From Bacteroidota bacterium (GTDB lineage: Bacteria; Bacteroidota; Bacteroidia; UKL13-3): a stretch of 64,000 nt of DNA. This document shows, in pieces, positions 36,316-44,771 of the stretch. Each line of letters starts with the position of its first letter. The stretch's first letter is position 1. Under the pieces are notes generated by a model. The model saw nothing but the letters and a program-made list of their open reading frames with translations. It was not told the DNA's origin and searched no databases. A program made the position numbers and the translations under genes. The stretch lies in assembly GCA_027484685.1 (NCBI GenBank), contig JAIXSO010000005.1, positions 1 through 64,000 of the forward strand. The letters run 5' to 3'.

Positions 36316-36528
36316 ATGAAAATCTTTAATCAAGCTAAAAGCATGAACATATCAAAATTAATAATGGCAGTAGCCATAGTAGTAGCAGTAAGTTTTGCAG
36401 CTAATGCACAACCGGGTAGCGGTGGAGGAGGATTTGATGATGAGCCTCAAGATGTACCCGTAGATGGAGGCATTGTATTATTAGCGGCCGCTGGTGCTGC
36501 TTATGGTTACAAAAAATTGAAAAAGTAA
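36316..36528 (+). CDS. Mini-protein with PID-CTERM-like sorting tail
   Basis: A 70-residue protein made almost only of a signal peptide and a C-terminal anchor. MKIFNQAKSMNISKLIMAV begins a signal ending at ANA-QP; a Gly-rich acidic spacer follows (GSGGGGFDDEP); then PVDGGIVLLAAAGAAYGYKK and a basic end. The P-[IV]-DGG motif, short hydrophobic helix and Lys tail match the PID-CTERM sorting-signal pattern of Bacteroidota. Mature protein after both cuts would be under 25 residues. A second ATG at 36343 could also start it. No exosortase-like gene lies in the window. Confidence 0.72.
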   Translation: MKIFNQAKSMNISKLIMAVAIVVAVSFAANAQPGSGGGGFDDEPQDVPVDGGIVLLAAAGAAYGYKKLKK

Positions 36529-36681
36529 AAAATAGACTATAGTTAATAAACCATTGACTATAGACCATAGTTTTTTGGACTATTTAACATTCCTCATGCC
36601 CTTGGTTGGTTCCTTACCAACTAAATAAAGTAGGGTGAGCAATGAGAGTTATAGGCAACTGACCTTGGATAACAAAATCAG

Positions 36682-36719
36682 AGAGCTGACAGGTTTTTAA
36701 AACCTGTTAGCTCTTTTTT
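36682..36719 (+). terminator. Terminator downstream of the mini-protein
   Basis: AGAGCTGACAGGTTTT pairs with AAAACCTGTTAGCTCT with one G-U/mismatch position and is followed by six T. It is 150 bases after the mini-protein stop, with no gene in between. Confidence 0.7.
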
Positions 36720-36786
36720 GTAACCATTGGTACTTAGTTAAAGTTCTTATCAATCGAATAAGTTGGAATGAGAACATGACAATGAA

Positions 36787-36945
36787 CCCTGCAAAAGCAG
36801 GGTCATGCTGCAAGCATCTTCTTGGCTATAAATGACTGCTTGCCATTAGCTAAGTTTCTCTTTCGTCATTGCGATTAAGCCAAAGCGCGAGTGGTAATCT
36901 CATTATAACAAAAAGATTGCTTCGTTCCTCGCAATGAGGTTTGTT
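36787..36945. repeat. Mixed hairpin repeats incl. module A and a CGTCATTGCGA-type repeat
   Basis: CCCTGC/GCAGGG (36787-36802) leads into module A of the 29349-30030 array (GGGTCATGCTGCAAGCATC, about 36800-36835). A CGTCATTGCGA repeat (36864-36874) then faces an inverted CTCGCAATGAG end (36928-36938), enclosing GTGGTAATCTCATT and AGATTGCTTCGTTCC. A shorter relative is at 53276-53311. The gap 36529-37051 holds no gene that I can support. Confidence 0.7.
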
Positions 36946-37051
36946 TATAGATAAGACCTCAGATAATACCTTAGAAAGTAACTATGAAAGCATTTTGTAA
37001 TTTTTACTAATTATGCTTGTGGGGCATTCAGATTAGATTTTTTTTATTAAT

Positions 37052-37672
37052 TTGCACATCCAATTTAAAAAACTTTTGAATTTATTTCAACAATCAAATA
37101 GCATTAAAGCATGGGCCTTACCTCAAATTATATTAGGCTTTAAGAACTTGTCAGTATCTACACTGATGTTGGGTTTGTTGCTTGCGTTTACTCAATTGGT
37201 TAAGTTTATTGTACTTTTAGTACAGGAATACATCCAATTGAATGATCAATTTGGATTTGAGCAAGAAACCATTTCAAGAACTTCGCAATATTATGTATAT
37301 AATCTTGTAAAAAATACTCGTAGGCTCGAATCGAGCCATGAACTTACTACTACTGCTCAACAACTGAGTGAGCAAATGTCGGAGCAAAAATTATTGTTTT
37401 TGGTACTAGGTATTCTATCTATTATAGGTTTTATAATTCTTTACTTTGCTTTAGATTACTTAATTGATTTTACTAGAAGATATAGACCTTGGAGTATTTT
37501 AGTACTTTTAATTGCTTTTGTAATCAGTGTAATTTATATCGAATTTATTGATTTACGTAATAATGGAAATGGTTATGCCTTTATGTTTACTACTTTAATC
37601 AGCATTATTACTGGTATTGTTTTAATAGGTTATTCTCTTATATTCCCTAATTATACTAAAGTGGAAGATTAA
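37052..37672 (+). CDS. Membrane protein of unknown function
   Basis: A 206-residue protein with four membrane helices (about 34-55, 112-132, 144-160, 175-198) and a hydrophilic loop between the first two (about 60-108, with the Glu/Gln-rich QQLSEQMSEQK). There is no ATG near the front, so the start is TTG at 37052 or 37076. It ends three bases from the convergent exonuclease gene. No known family is recognised. Confidence 0.65.
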   Translation: MHIQFKKLLNLFQQSNSIKAWALPQIILGFKNLSVSTLMLGLLLAFTQLVKFIVLLVQEYIQLNDQFGFEQETISRTSQYYVYNLVKNTRRLESSHELTTTAQQLSEQMSEQKLLFLVLGILSIIGFIILYFALDYLIDFTRRYRPWSILVLLIAFVISVIYIEFIDLRNNGNGYAFMFTTLISIITGIVLIGYSLIFPNYTKVED

Positions 37673-37675
37673 TTA

Positions 37676-38395
37676 CTAATCAACCATTAAAATATCTGCT
37701 TGTTTTAACAAGTTTTCACCTCTAAAACTTAGTAATATTTGGGCAACTGTTACCACATCTTTTTGGCAATAGTTTTTAATTCTTTCTAAGTTGTTTTCTT
37801 GCCAATAAACTTTCCAAACTTGGCTTCCATTTATATCGTCTTTTGGTGTTTCTATATTAAATAATGCAGCCAATAAATCAAGCGAAGTATAGCTTTTATA
37901 ATCACCAAATTTCCATAGTTCCATGGTGTCTAAATGTTTTACCTCCCAAGGTTTTTTGCCTTCGGTTTTGATGCTTTCAGGCAATTTAATTTTACTTACC
38001 ACACACCTTCTTGATATATAAGGAAAATCAAACTCTTTGCCATTATGAGCGCATAATAAATGGTCGGGTTCGTTAAAATGGCGGGTAAGCATATTGCAGA
38101 AATTGGTTAGTAATTCACCTTCGTTATGGCCATAAAATGATTTAACCCTAAATTGATAACTGTTGCCTTTTACAAAATAACCTACCGATATGCATACAAT
38201 TTTGCCAAACTCGGCATAAATACCTGAGCGAGGATAGAGCTCTTCGGTAGTTTGTAAACTGTCTTTTTTTATAGTGGCTGCTTTCTTTTCCCAAAGGTCT
38301 TTCCAACGTTCAGGTAATTGTTCAAAAGCAGCAAATTGCGGAACAGTTTCAATATCTAAAACAAGTATTTTGGTTAAATCGGTTTGTTCAAGCAT
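37676..38395 (-). CDS. Predicted 3'-5' exonuclease, PolB-type (DEDD)
   Basis: A nuclease-like protein of 239 residues with the DEDD pattern: exo I LVLDIETVPQF (metal ligands D and E), exo II LCAHNGKEFDFPYI (Asp), and exo III KNYCQKDVVTVAQ (Asp with a Tyr-like upstream position). This matches the family of predicted exonucleases related to the DNA polymerase B proofreading domain. ATG at 38395 is chosen because MLEQTDLTKILVLDIE begins right at the fold; the frame is open to 38437. It lies 51 bases after the DNA-alkylation-repair gene, so the two may be co-transcribed as repair genes. Confidence 0.82.
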   Translation of the reverse strand: MLEQTDLTKILVLDIETVPQFAAFEQLPERWKDLWEKKAATIKKDSLQTTEELYPRSGIYAEFGKIVCISVGYFVKGNSYQFRVKSFYGHNEGELLTNFCNMLTRHFNEPDHLLCAHNGKEFDFPYISRRCVVSKIKLPESIKTEGKKPWEVKHLDTMELWKFGDYKSYTSLDLLAALFNIETPKDDINGSQVWKVYWQENNLERIKNYCQKDVVTVAQILLSFRGENLLKQADILMVD

Positions 38396-38446
38396 AGTAA
38401 TTATTTTAAGTAAAACGAAAATATAAAAACCCTGCAATAAAATCAG

Positions 38447-39208
38447 TTAAATTTTGAGTTTCTTAAAATCGGCTCTTATTTTTTTCAGTTGTTCTTTGTC
38501 GTGAATGCTAATTTTTTCAGTAGCTGAGGCAAATGCCACACTGCTTATTTGAGGAGCATTTTTATATAAAAATTGCAATAATTCGTTTGGAAAACGCAAG
38601 CCAAATTCGCGCAATAACCAACCAATTGCTTTTTGCACAAAATACTCTTTATCGTTTATAAGAGGATTAATTAATTGAATGAAATCGGTTTCATTCAACG
38701 TGTATTTTTTGTTTTTTAAATGGTAAACAAGCGGCACTAACGATGTGTGTCTTTCCCATAAGTTTGTGCTTTTATTTAGTGTTTTTAAGTCGTTATAAAT
38801 AGCAGTTTCATCATACATCATATTTCGACCAATAATGCTCGAAAGGAAATCACTATGAGCCCAATTATCTATTTTTGGTAAAAAGATTATGGCGGTTTCC
38901 TGCGCTATTAAACCTTTGTTCTTTTTACTAAAAACGGTTAAGTACATTAAACTAAGGTACATTATTTCGTAGCAATTACTTTGTTTCCAAAGCCTTGTGT
39001 ATAGTTCCATTTGAGCACCCATTGGTTCATTACTAAAGGTAAACCCTTTTTTAAAAATGGCTTGAACAGATGGATTTTTTAAGGCATAAAAACGGTATTG
39101 GGTACCAATATAGTTTTGCAAATTAGCAATGCCCGATGGTTTTTCATTTAAGCTATGTTGCCCAAAAATGGTTTGAATTTCAGCTAAAGCGTTTTCGTAA
39201 TCTATCAT
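38447..39208 (-). CDS. DNA alkylation repair protein (AlkD-like)
   Basis: A 253-residue all-helical HEAT-like repeat protein of the AlkC/AlkD type, which removes alkylated bases. The typical later segments are visible: NKSTNLWERHTSLVPLVYHL, DKEYFVQKAIGWLLREFGLR (the Lys-x-Ile-Gly-Trp helix), then FLYKNAPQISSVAFASATEKI. Length is slightly above usual. It precedes the exonuclease gene on the same strand. Confidence 0.85.
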   Translation of the reverse strand: MIDYENALAEIQTIFGQHSLNEKPSGIANLQNYIGTQYRFYALKNPSVQAIFKKGFTFSNEPMGAQMELYTRLWKQSNCYEIMYLSLMYLTVFSKKNKGLIAQETAIIFLPKIDNWAHSDFLSSIIGRNMMYDETAIYNDLKTLNKSTNLWERHTSLVPLVYHLKNKKYTLNETDFIQLINPLINDKEYFVQKAIGWLLREFGLRFPNELLQFLYKNAPQISSVAFASATEKISIHDKEQLKKIRADFKKLKI

Positions 39209-39280
39209 TCAATTTTTTTAGTTAAGAGAAATACATTTCGTCCGAAAGCTTTCTCATTGGCTTTAAGTTAATCTATATTT

Positions 39281-39545
39281 TTCTTTGCAAACATGTATAC
39301 ACTTTAAAATTCCGTGGGAACGATACTTTTGTAACAACGGTCCCGATTAATCGGGATTAACCCGTTGAAAAAACAAACAAGACTTTCCGCACGAAAACGC
39401 CAAAACCTTTGCGAGAGCCATTGGCTCTCGTAAAGGTTTTGGCGTTTTCACTATGTCTAATAATTCATTTTACCACCAGTTTCACTGGTGGCTATTGATA
39501 TTAAACTCCTTCAGAGTTTTCCTAAGCTTTACGCAGATGCTAAAG
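39281..39545. repeat. Five-hairpin repeat element, copy 2
   Basis: The hairpins match copy 1 in order: TTCC/GGAA (39310-39320), TCCCGATTAATCGGGA (39341-39356), the long stem (arms 39393-39419 and 39423-39449, 26 Watson-Crick pairs and one G-T), CCACCAGT/ACTGGTGG (39473-39491) and AAACTC/GAGTTT (39503-39519). Four stem positions differ from copy 1 on both arms in matching ways. It fills the gap between the AlkD-like gene and the gene ending at 39602. Confidence 0.8.
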
Positions 39546-39601
39546 TTTAGGATGAAACGAATCTCAAAACGAGTAAGAAGACCTACCAAATCATATATTT
39601 A

Positions 39602-40054
39602 TCATGAACTTTTGTAAGCGTATTTTATCATAAAAATCCCTAAGAGGATCAATAATACACACGAAAACAGTTCAGAGTTTATCTCTGAATCTTTGTGTAT
39701 TTTAAATACTGCATTGTTCGGAAATGTGTTGTGAAAATACATCGGCACAGAATCGCCAAGTTTATAATCGTTACAAAACGATTTCCAGACCTTTCTATTG
39801 ATTACCTTATTGTTTAATTCAAAATTGGCATACATTCTTCTGCTGCCGCAATTATCAGGCATTTCAGTAATTGTAGCATTCACTATCGTGCCATTTTTAC
39901 TTACGTATAAGTCAATTAATTTTTCTGGAATAAATAAAAACAAAACAACTGCTGTCCAAATAATACCCGCATTTCTAATAAATTTATTCGACTTATCAAT
40001 ATTGTTAAATCGAAAAAAAAAGTTTTTCAGCCAATTAGGTTTGGATATCTTCAT
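39602..40054 (-). CDS. Membrane protein, DUF3592-like
   Basis: A 150-residue protein with two membrane helices (about 27-47 and 127-145) that bracket a soluble domain of about 75 residues: NGTIVNATITEMPDNCGSRR followed by YKLGDSVPMYFHN. The G-x-V-v-a-x-v start and the Y-x-x-G-d-x-v-x-v-y-Y element resemble DUF3592 proteins. Function is unknown. It is 15 bases downstream of the TPM gene and could belong to the LemA-TPM set. Confidence 0.6.
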   Translation of the reverse strand: MKISKPNWLKNFFFRFNNIDKSNKFIRNAGIIWTAVVLFLFIPEKLIDLYVSKNGTIVNATITEMPDNCGSRRMYANFELNNKVINRKVWKSFCNDYKLGDSVPMYFHNTFPNNAVFKIHKDSEINSELFSCVLLILLGIFMIKYAYKSS

Positions 40055-40069
40055 TACTAAATGGGTTAT

Positions 40070-40828
40070 TTACCAATCGCCACCAGCACCGCCTCCGCCA
40101 AAGCTTCCGCCACCAAATCCACCAAAACCGCTATCACCTCCACCACCAGAGCCACCTCTGCCAGAAAATCCGCCACTGGCTAATGTTCCCCAAAGCAAAG
40201 CTTCGGCTATTCCACCACCGCCACCACCTCTGCGTCCGCCTTTGCCTCCTCTTAAAAATACTGCAATCAATACAATGGCAATAATAATGATTAAGCCCCA
40301 AGGCATTTTTTCTTTATTGGCTTTTCTGTCGTTGGTAAAACCCTCGCCAGCTATGGTTTTGATAATAGCATCAGTGGCTTCGTTAAAGCCATTATAATAG
40401 GCTTGTTGTTTAAAATTAGGTTTTAAAATGCCATCAATAACGCGTTTTGAAATGGCATCCGTCATGGCACCTTCCAATCCGTAACCCACTTGAATACGCA
40501 TTTTACGTTCAGCTAAAGCCACATAAATAAGCAAACCATTTTTCTTGTCTTTTTCGCCTATTCCCCAGCTTTGTGCTAGTTTTTGCGAATATCCAAAAGC
40601 ATCATCACCTTCTAACGATTGCTCAATTACAATAACTATTTGGGTAGATGTTTGCTTAAAATAAGTATATAGTTTTTGTTCTAATGCAGCTTTTTCATCT
40701 GCTTGCAAGGCACCTGCATAATCGTTTACAAAAGTAGGAGGGTTGGGTAATGGAGGAGTTTCTTTGGCAAATAACTGAGTAAACAGCAGCAAACATAAAC
40801 TAAAAACCAGGGCGAATTTATGCTTCAT
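40070..40828 (-). CDS. TPM domain membrane protein with Gly-rich tail
   Basis: A secreted or membrane-anchored protein of 252 residues. A signal peptide (about 1-20, to LFAKE) is followed by a TPM domain (about 28-170) with FVNDYAGALQADEKAAL, QIVIVIEQSLEGDDAF, GLLIYVALAERKMRIQVGYG. Next come a membrane helix (about 182-200) and a tail of Gly/Phe/Ser repeats ending GGGGAGGDW. ATG at 40828 starts a clear signal peptide and overlaps the end of the upstream TPM gene by 11 bases. TPM proteins in LemA-TPM sets are linked to membrane stability and, in plants, to photosystem repair; role here is unknown. Confidence 0.88.
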   Translation of the reverse strand: MKHKFALVFSLCLLLFTQLFAKETPPLPNPPTFVNDYAGALQADEKAALEQKLYTYFKQTSTQIVIVIEQSLEGDDAFGYSQKLAQSWGIGEKDKKNGLLIYVALAERKMRIQVGYGLEGAMTDAISKRVIDGILKPNFKQQAYYNGFNEATDAIIKTIAGEGFTNDRKANKEKMPWGLIIIIAIVLIAVFLRGGKGGRRGGGGGGIAEALLWGTLASGGFSGRGGSGGGGDSGFGGFGGGSFGGGGAGGDW

Positions 40829-41264
40829 GATTACCTCCAAACGAAATATCGTTGCTCAATTCATTTACATCATTTTTTTGGTAAGGAAAATGTTCTTTGA
40901 GTCTTTGTCCTGCTTTTTCAATAGCAAGGCAAAGACCTTCGGTAAATTGCCCTTTGGAAAAATGAGTTTTCATTAATTCTTTTTCTTCATTCCAAAAAGC
41001 ATCAGTTACTTTTAGGTGAATGCCACTGTCGCCAAGTATGGCAAATTTTTTATCTAAATAGGCAAGGTAAAACAAAACACCATTTTTTAGTTCCGTTTGG
41101 TGCATATTAAGCTCTTCAAATACTTGTTTGGCGCGCTCCATAACCTCTTGTTTGCAATGAGGTTCTATATGTACACGAATTTCGCCCGAAGTATTTAGTT
41201 CAGCATTTTTAATGGCCGTAACTATGTTTTCTTGCTGGCGTTTACTAAAAAATTGTTCTGACAT
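40818..41264 (-). CDS. TPM domain protein (short, soluble)
   Basis: A 148-residue TPM-domain protein without signal peptide: ENIVTAIKNAELNTSGEIRV at the front, GVLFYLAYLDKKFAILGDSG in the middle and FTEGLCLAIEKAGQRLKEHF near the end. It is the middle gene of LemA - TPM - TPM, a common Bacteroidota arrangement. The 11-base overlap with the next gene implies coupled translation. Confidence 0.87.
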   Translation of the reverse strand: MSEQFFSKRQQENIVTAIKNAELNTSGEIRVHIEPHCKQEVMERAKQVFEELNMHQTELKNGVLFYLAYLDKKFAILGDSGIHLKVTDAFWNEEKELMKTHFSKGQFTEGLCLAIEKAGQRLKEHFPYQKNDVNELSNDISFGGNHEA

Positions 41265-41292
41265 GTTTGTTGGTTTTGAAATTTTTAGTGAT

Positions 41293-41349
41293 GTCAGTTC
41301 GAGCGAAGTCGAGAACAGTTAAATAGTTCTCGACTTCGCTCGAACTGAC
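41293..41349. repeat. Perfect 24-bp inverted repeat
   Basis: Arms 41293-41316 and 41326-41349 are exact reverse complements around a nine-base spacer. The arm core is GTTCGAGCGAAGTCGAGAAC. It lies between lemA and the TPM gene in the same transcription unit. It lacks a T-run, and its sequence style is that of dispersed intergenic REP-type repeats. Confidence 0.9.
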
Positions 41350-41373
41350 TAGTAGTAATAATTAAATTACTAA

Positions 41374-41964
41374 TTAAAACTTAACTTCTGGAGCTTTTTG
41401 CGCAGCAGCGTCAGCTTCAAAAAATCCTTTTTTATCAAAACCAAACATACCACTAAAAATTACTTGTGGGAATTTTTTGATATAAGTATTGTAATCAGTA
41501 ACAGCATCGTTAAAGTTATCTCTTTCTACTTTAATGCGGTTTTCTGTTCCTTCTATTTGGCTTTGTAACTCGCTAAAGTTTTGAGTAGCTCTTAACTGAG
41601 GATATTGCTCCGATACTACCATTAAGCGGCCTAAAGCTTGGCTTAACTCGCCTTGTGCACCTTGAAATTTCTTAATATTTTCAGGTGTTAATTTGTTAGG
41701 ATCCACTTGAATAGAGCTAGCTTTTGCTCTTGCCTCAATTACATCGGTTAAGGTTTTTTGTTCAAAATTTGCTGCACCCTTAACGGTAGCTACTAAATTT
41801 GGAATTAAATCTAACCTACGTTGGTAAGCACTTTGAACCTTGGCCCAAGCACCTTCGGTTGCTGTTTGTTTCGAAACCATATTATTATAACTTGAACATC
41901 CGTTCATTAATAATAAAACAATTCCGCCAAGCACTGCTAATAAAATAATCGTTCCTTTTTTCAT
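41374..41964 (-). CDS. lemA: LemA family protein
   Basis: A 196-residue membrane-anchored coiled-coil protein. The N-terminal helix (about 5-22) ends in NGCSSYNNM; a lipobox is possible but Gly-Cys is in a plausible lipoprotein site. The LemA core is clear: VQSAYQRRLDLIPNLVATVKG, LMVVSEQYPQLRATQNFSELQ, and ENRIKVERDNFNDAVTDYN. The last segment FPQVIFSGMFGFDKKGFFEA is also typical. It heads the lemA-TPM-TPM gene set. Confidence 0.93.
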   Translation of the reverse strand: MKKGTIILLAVLGGIVLLLMNGCSSYNNMVSKQTATEGAWAKVQSAYQRRLDLIPNLVATVKGAANFEQKTLTDVIEARAKASSIQVDPNKLTPENIKKFQGAQGELSQALGRLMVVSEQYPQLRATQNFSELQSQIEGTENRIKVERDNFNDAVTDYNTYIKKFPQVIFSGMFGFDKKGFFEADAAAQKAPEVKF

Positions 41965-42061
41965 TTTTGTTTATTTAAAAAATATAGTTGGCAATATACA
42001 AATTAACAACCAAGTTAAAATACTGACATAACTACCGATTTTTGTTGCTTAGTTTTAAATT

Positions 42062-42132
42062 GCAGGCGAGGACGCCTGCAATGGCGGAATTGATTACAGC
42101 TTCCTCTTGCCGTTGCAGGCGTCCTCGCCTGC
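42062..42132. repeat. Nested inverted repeat
   Basis: GCAGGCGAGGACGCCTGC (42062-42079) and its exact reverse complement GCAGGCGTCCTCGCCTGC (42115-42132) lie 35 bases apart. Each arm alone is also a seven-bp hairpin (GCAGGCG/CGCCTGC). The GC-rich arms contrast with the AT-rich surroundings. Confidence 0.85.
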
Positions 42133-42215
42133 GAACGATTAGCTTGATATGGCAGAAGATAAATTGGGTAACCAACCAATTTGTTTTAAAATTTGACTTT
42201 AAATTTAAATTTAAA

Positions 42216-42755
42216 ATGAAATATCTAATAACTATAAAAATTTGTTTTCTTGTTTTGTTGGCAAATGCACAAAATAAGTACTTCGGAGAGTATTCAGGTT
42301 ATAATGGAAATATCCTAATTGACAGTAATTATTGTTTTAAATATTATGTTCAAATTAATTGTTTTCAGGGTACTTTCATCATTGGTAAATGGACTCAAAA
42401 AAATGACACAATTTATTTTACAAAAACAGTGCTTTTTGATACAATTAGGACTGAATTGGAAAATCAAAGTTATATTGATTCACTTTTTGTATCAAATGAT
42501 GGCAGAGTAGAAACTATAAAAAAAGAAAATTATATTAAATACTTAGAAGAATCTGCTTGGGAGAGTCAATTCCTTCACAATACTGAAAAGCTATTTTATA
42601 AAAAAGATAAACTTTATGAAATTGAGCCCAATGGAAAGTTAAAAACCAATAAGATAAGAAAGCAATTTAAGAAGCCAACTTCATTAGGTATGTACTTCTA
42701 TTTATTGAAGCAAACAAAGAAATTTGTTCCTTGGTACACAAAATTAAAAAGTTAG
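42216..42755 (+). CDS. Secreted protein of unknown function
   Basis: A 179-residue protein with a signal peptide (MKYLITIKICFLVLLANAQN; cleavage after ANA or AQ). The rest is beta-rich with several Tyr/Phe, for example GTFIIGKWTQKNDTIYF, suggesting a small beta-sandwich. The start is set at ATG 42216 because the frame upstream runs through the 42062-42132 inverted repeat. No family is recognised. Confidence 0.65.
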   Translation: MKYLITIKICFLVLLANAQNKYFGEYSGYNGNILIDSNYCFKYYVQINCFQGTFIIGKWTQKNDTIYFTKTVLFDTIRTELENQSYIDSLFVSNDGRVETIKKENYIKYLEESAWESQFLHNTEKLFYKKDKLYEIEPNGKLKTNKIRKQFKKPTSLGMYFYLLKQTKKFVPWYTKLKS

Positions 42756-42790
42756 GGATTGATTAATTTTAGCTAAATGCATTTTTCTTT

Positions 42791-42880
42791 ACCCCCCAGA
42801 TAAATCAGGGGGCAATTCATCCTTTGTTTCAACATCATTTATACAGGATGAATTGCCACATGTTCCGAAAGCTTTCGGAA
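42791..42880. repeat. Cluster of three hairpins
   Basis: CCCCC/GGGGG with GAT/ATC (about 42793-42812), a 13-bp inverted repeat GGCAATTCATCCT/AGGATGAATTGCC (42811-42823 and 42845-42857), and the 18-base perfect palindrome TTCCGAAAGCTTTCGGAA (42863-42880). Half of the palindrome also occurs at 39241-39253. The rest of the gap, to 43132, holds nothing I can support as a gene. Confidence 0.75.
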
Positions 42881-43132
42881 ATAGCCTGTGGAATATAGAA
42901 AGACAATGAATAGAAATGTGTTTTGACTCATTTAATAAAAAAGGAACTATGGAATTGGCTTTAGCCAAAGTTGGAAATGCCGATAGAAGCATTTTATAAC
43001 AATTGAATTGACTAAATCACATGCAATCTTTTTGTTTGAAATATTTTGATTTACATGCTATAATAAATATAATTGCAAAAATGGATTCAATTGAGTCAAG
43101 TTTGAGTTTGTCTGAACCAATTATTTAAAACA

Positions 43133-44683
43133 TTGAATACATATTTAGCAAAATTAAAACATATTGTTCCTTGCTTTCTGATAATAAGTATTGGAAATGT
43201 AATTGGGCTTGGATTATTTAGATGGCTTTTAAGTATTCAATTTCAAATTATTAATATTAATGAAGAGGTTTGGGATTTTATTATTCCAATTGCTTTACCT
43301 CTAATCACAATTCTTATTTGGCTAAGACCAAGATTTAGAATTTTAACTTTTAAAGATAACAGTAATGGTAGATTTGGTTTTCAATTAATCTCATTGTTTG
43401 CTTTAATTCCTGTTATGATGATATCGCAGGCTTATTTATCTTCTGCAACAGGTAAATTAGTGCATTTGTTTAGTGTTGATCAAATTAATAGCATTGACAA
43501 AGCGAGATACTATAAACTAGATAAATTTGCTGTGGCAACACATTTTGGTGGAGCCTATACTGATTTTAGAACTAGTGGAAAATATAATCAGCATTTAAAT
43601 TTTGATATCTATTTTGTAACTCCAATATTATTAGACAGTGTAAAACAACTTCAATCTATTCCACAATTTTGGTATGGTGTAAAATTTACAAAGGAAATTA
43701 GTAATAGAAAAAGTGCCAAAGAAAAGGAAGAAATCTATAATGCATTTTATGAAGAAAGTCTATCTAAAATGATTAGGTTTCCATTCTATTATTTAGATCA
43801 TTTTGAGAGAACACCTAAATCAAATGATTTTAAAAATTACTTACGAGCAATTGAAAGTTCAATTAAACAAAATGCGAGCAGTAATTTTATTATATTAGAA
43901 CCAGTATTTGGGAAATACGAAGACAGAAATGGAAATAAATTACCTTGGATTTTCGGAAGTTTTGCTATTGGCTTAATCATTTTTTTGTTTGCTTTAATAT
44001 GGCCAAATTATAGTGAAAATGAAAGGGTAAAATTCTTAAAAGGGATAAAACCCCAAAAAGATGAGTTATTAGATATCATTCAATATTTGGTTCCAAAAGG
44101 AACACATTTTATATCCACAATTATTGTAGATTTAAACATTTTAGTTTTTATTCTAATGTTTTTTTCTGGGATTAATATTTTTTCAATTAAAACTAGAGAA
44201 TTATTGGAATGGGGGGCAAATAGGCGTTATGATACAATAGGTGAAAATGAATGGTGGAGATTATTTACAAACATTTTTTTACATAATGGAATTATTCACT
44301 TAGTTATGAATATTTCAGGATTAGCAATTGCAGCATTTTTAATAGAGCCGATTCTAGGTAGAAAAAAATACTTTGCATTGTATGTTTTATCAGGTCTATG
44401 TGCTAGTATTTCAAGTGTTTTATGGTATCCAAATGCTATTAGTGTTGGAGCTTCAGGGGCAATTTTCGGACTTTACGGGAGTATTTTTGCGTTGCTTTTA
44501 TTGAAAAAATTTAACTCAACTGATAAAGACTTTTTATTAACTTTTACAGCAATCTATGTAATTATAAATTTGCTTTGGGGGCTAATTGGAGGAATTGATA
44601 ATGCTGCACATATTGGAGGATTGATAAGCGGGTTTTTAGTAACTTTACTTTTATATGAACTAGAGGAAGATAATGTTATTTAA
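43133..44683 (+). CDS. Rhomboid family intramembrane serine protease with large N-terminal domain
   Basis: A membrane protease of 516 residues. The C-terminal rhomboid domain (about 345-510) has HNGIIHLVMNISGL (oxyanion-side His/Asn), the catalytic Ser in GASGAIFGLYG, and the catalytic His in NAAHIGGLISG. Ahead of it lie three or four membrane helices and a soluble region of about 170 residues (about 110-280) without recognisable motifs, perhaps a substrate- or partner-binding part. The start is TTG at 43133; no ATG is near the front. It stands alone. Confidence 0.88.
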   Translation: MNTYLAKLKHIVPCFLIISIGNVIGLGLFRWLLSIQFQIININEEVWDFIIPIALPLITILIWLRPRFRILTFKDNSNGRFGFQLISLFALIPVMMISQAYLSSATGKLVHLFSVDQINSIDKARYYKLDKFAVATHFGGAYTDFRTSGKYNQHLNFDIYFVTPILLDSVKQLQSIPQFWYGVKFTKEISNRKSAKEKEEIYNAFYEESLSKMIRFPFYYLDHFERTPKSNDFKNYLRAIESSIKQNASSNFIILEPVFGKYEDRNGNKLPWIFGSFAIGLIIFLFALIWPNYSENERVKFLKGIKPQKDELLDIIQYLVPKGTHFISTIIVDLNILVFILMFFSGINIFSIKTRELLEWGANRRYDTIGENEWWRLFTNIFLHNGIIHLVMNISGLAIAAFLIEPILGRKKYFALYVLSGLCASISSVLWYPNAISVGASGAIFGLYGSIFALLLLKKFNSTDKDFLLTFTAIYVIINLLWGLIGGIDNAAHIGGLISGFLVTLLLYELEEDNVI

Positions 44684-44771
44684 TCATTGCTTTTGCAATC
44701 GTTCTAGCTTGCAACCTTTCACACTTTTCATTTTATTTTCCTAAAAATTCCCTTTTAAAGTTCCTAAATGC

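Noticed and set aside
37321-37345. GGCTCGAATCGAGCC palindrome resembling a tRNA arm
   Set aside because: It lies in a coding frame and no cloverleaf can be folded around it.
39798-40397. 199-codon plus-strand frame with a Pro-rich stretch
   Set aside because: The Pro-rich part is the antisense of the Gly-rich tail of the TPM protein, so it is a shadow.
43081-43128. 15-codon frame directly before the rhomboid start as an upstream regulatory peptide
   Set aside because: Too short and without any attenuator-like feature.
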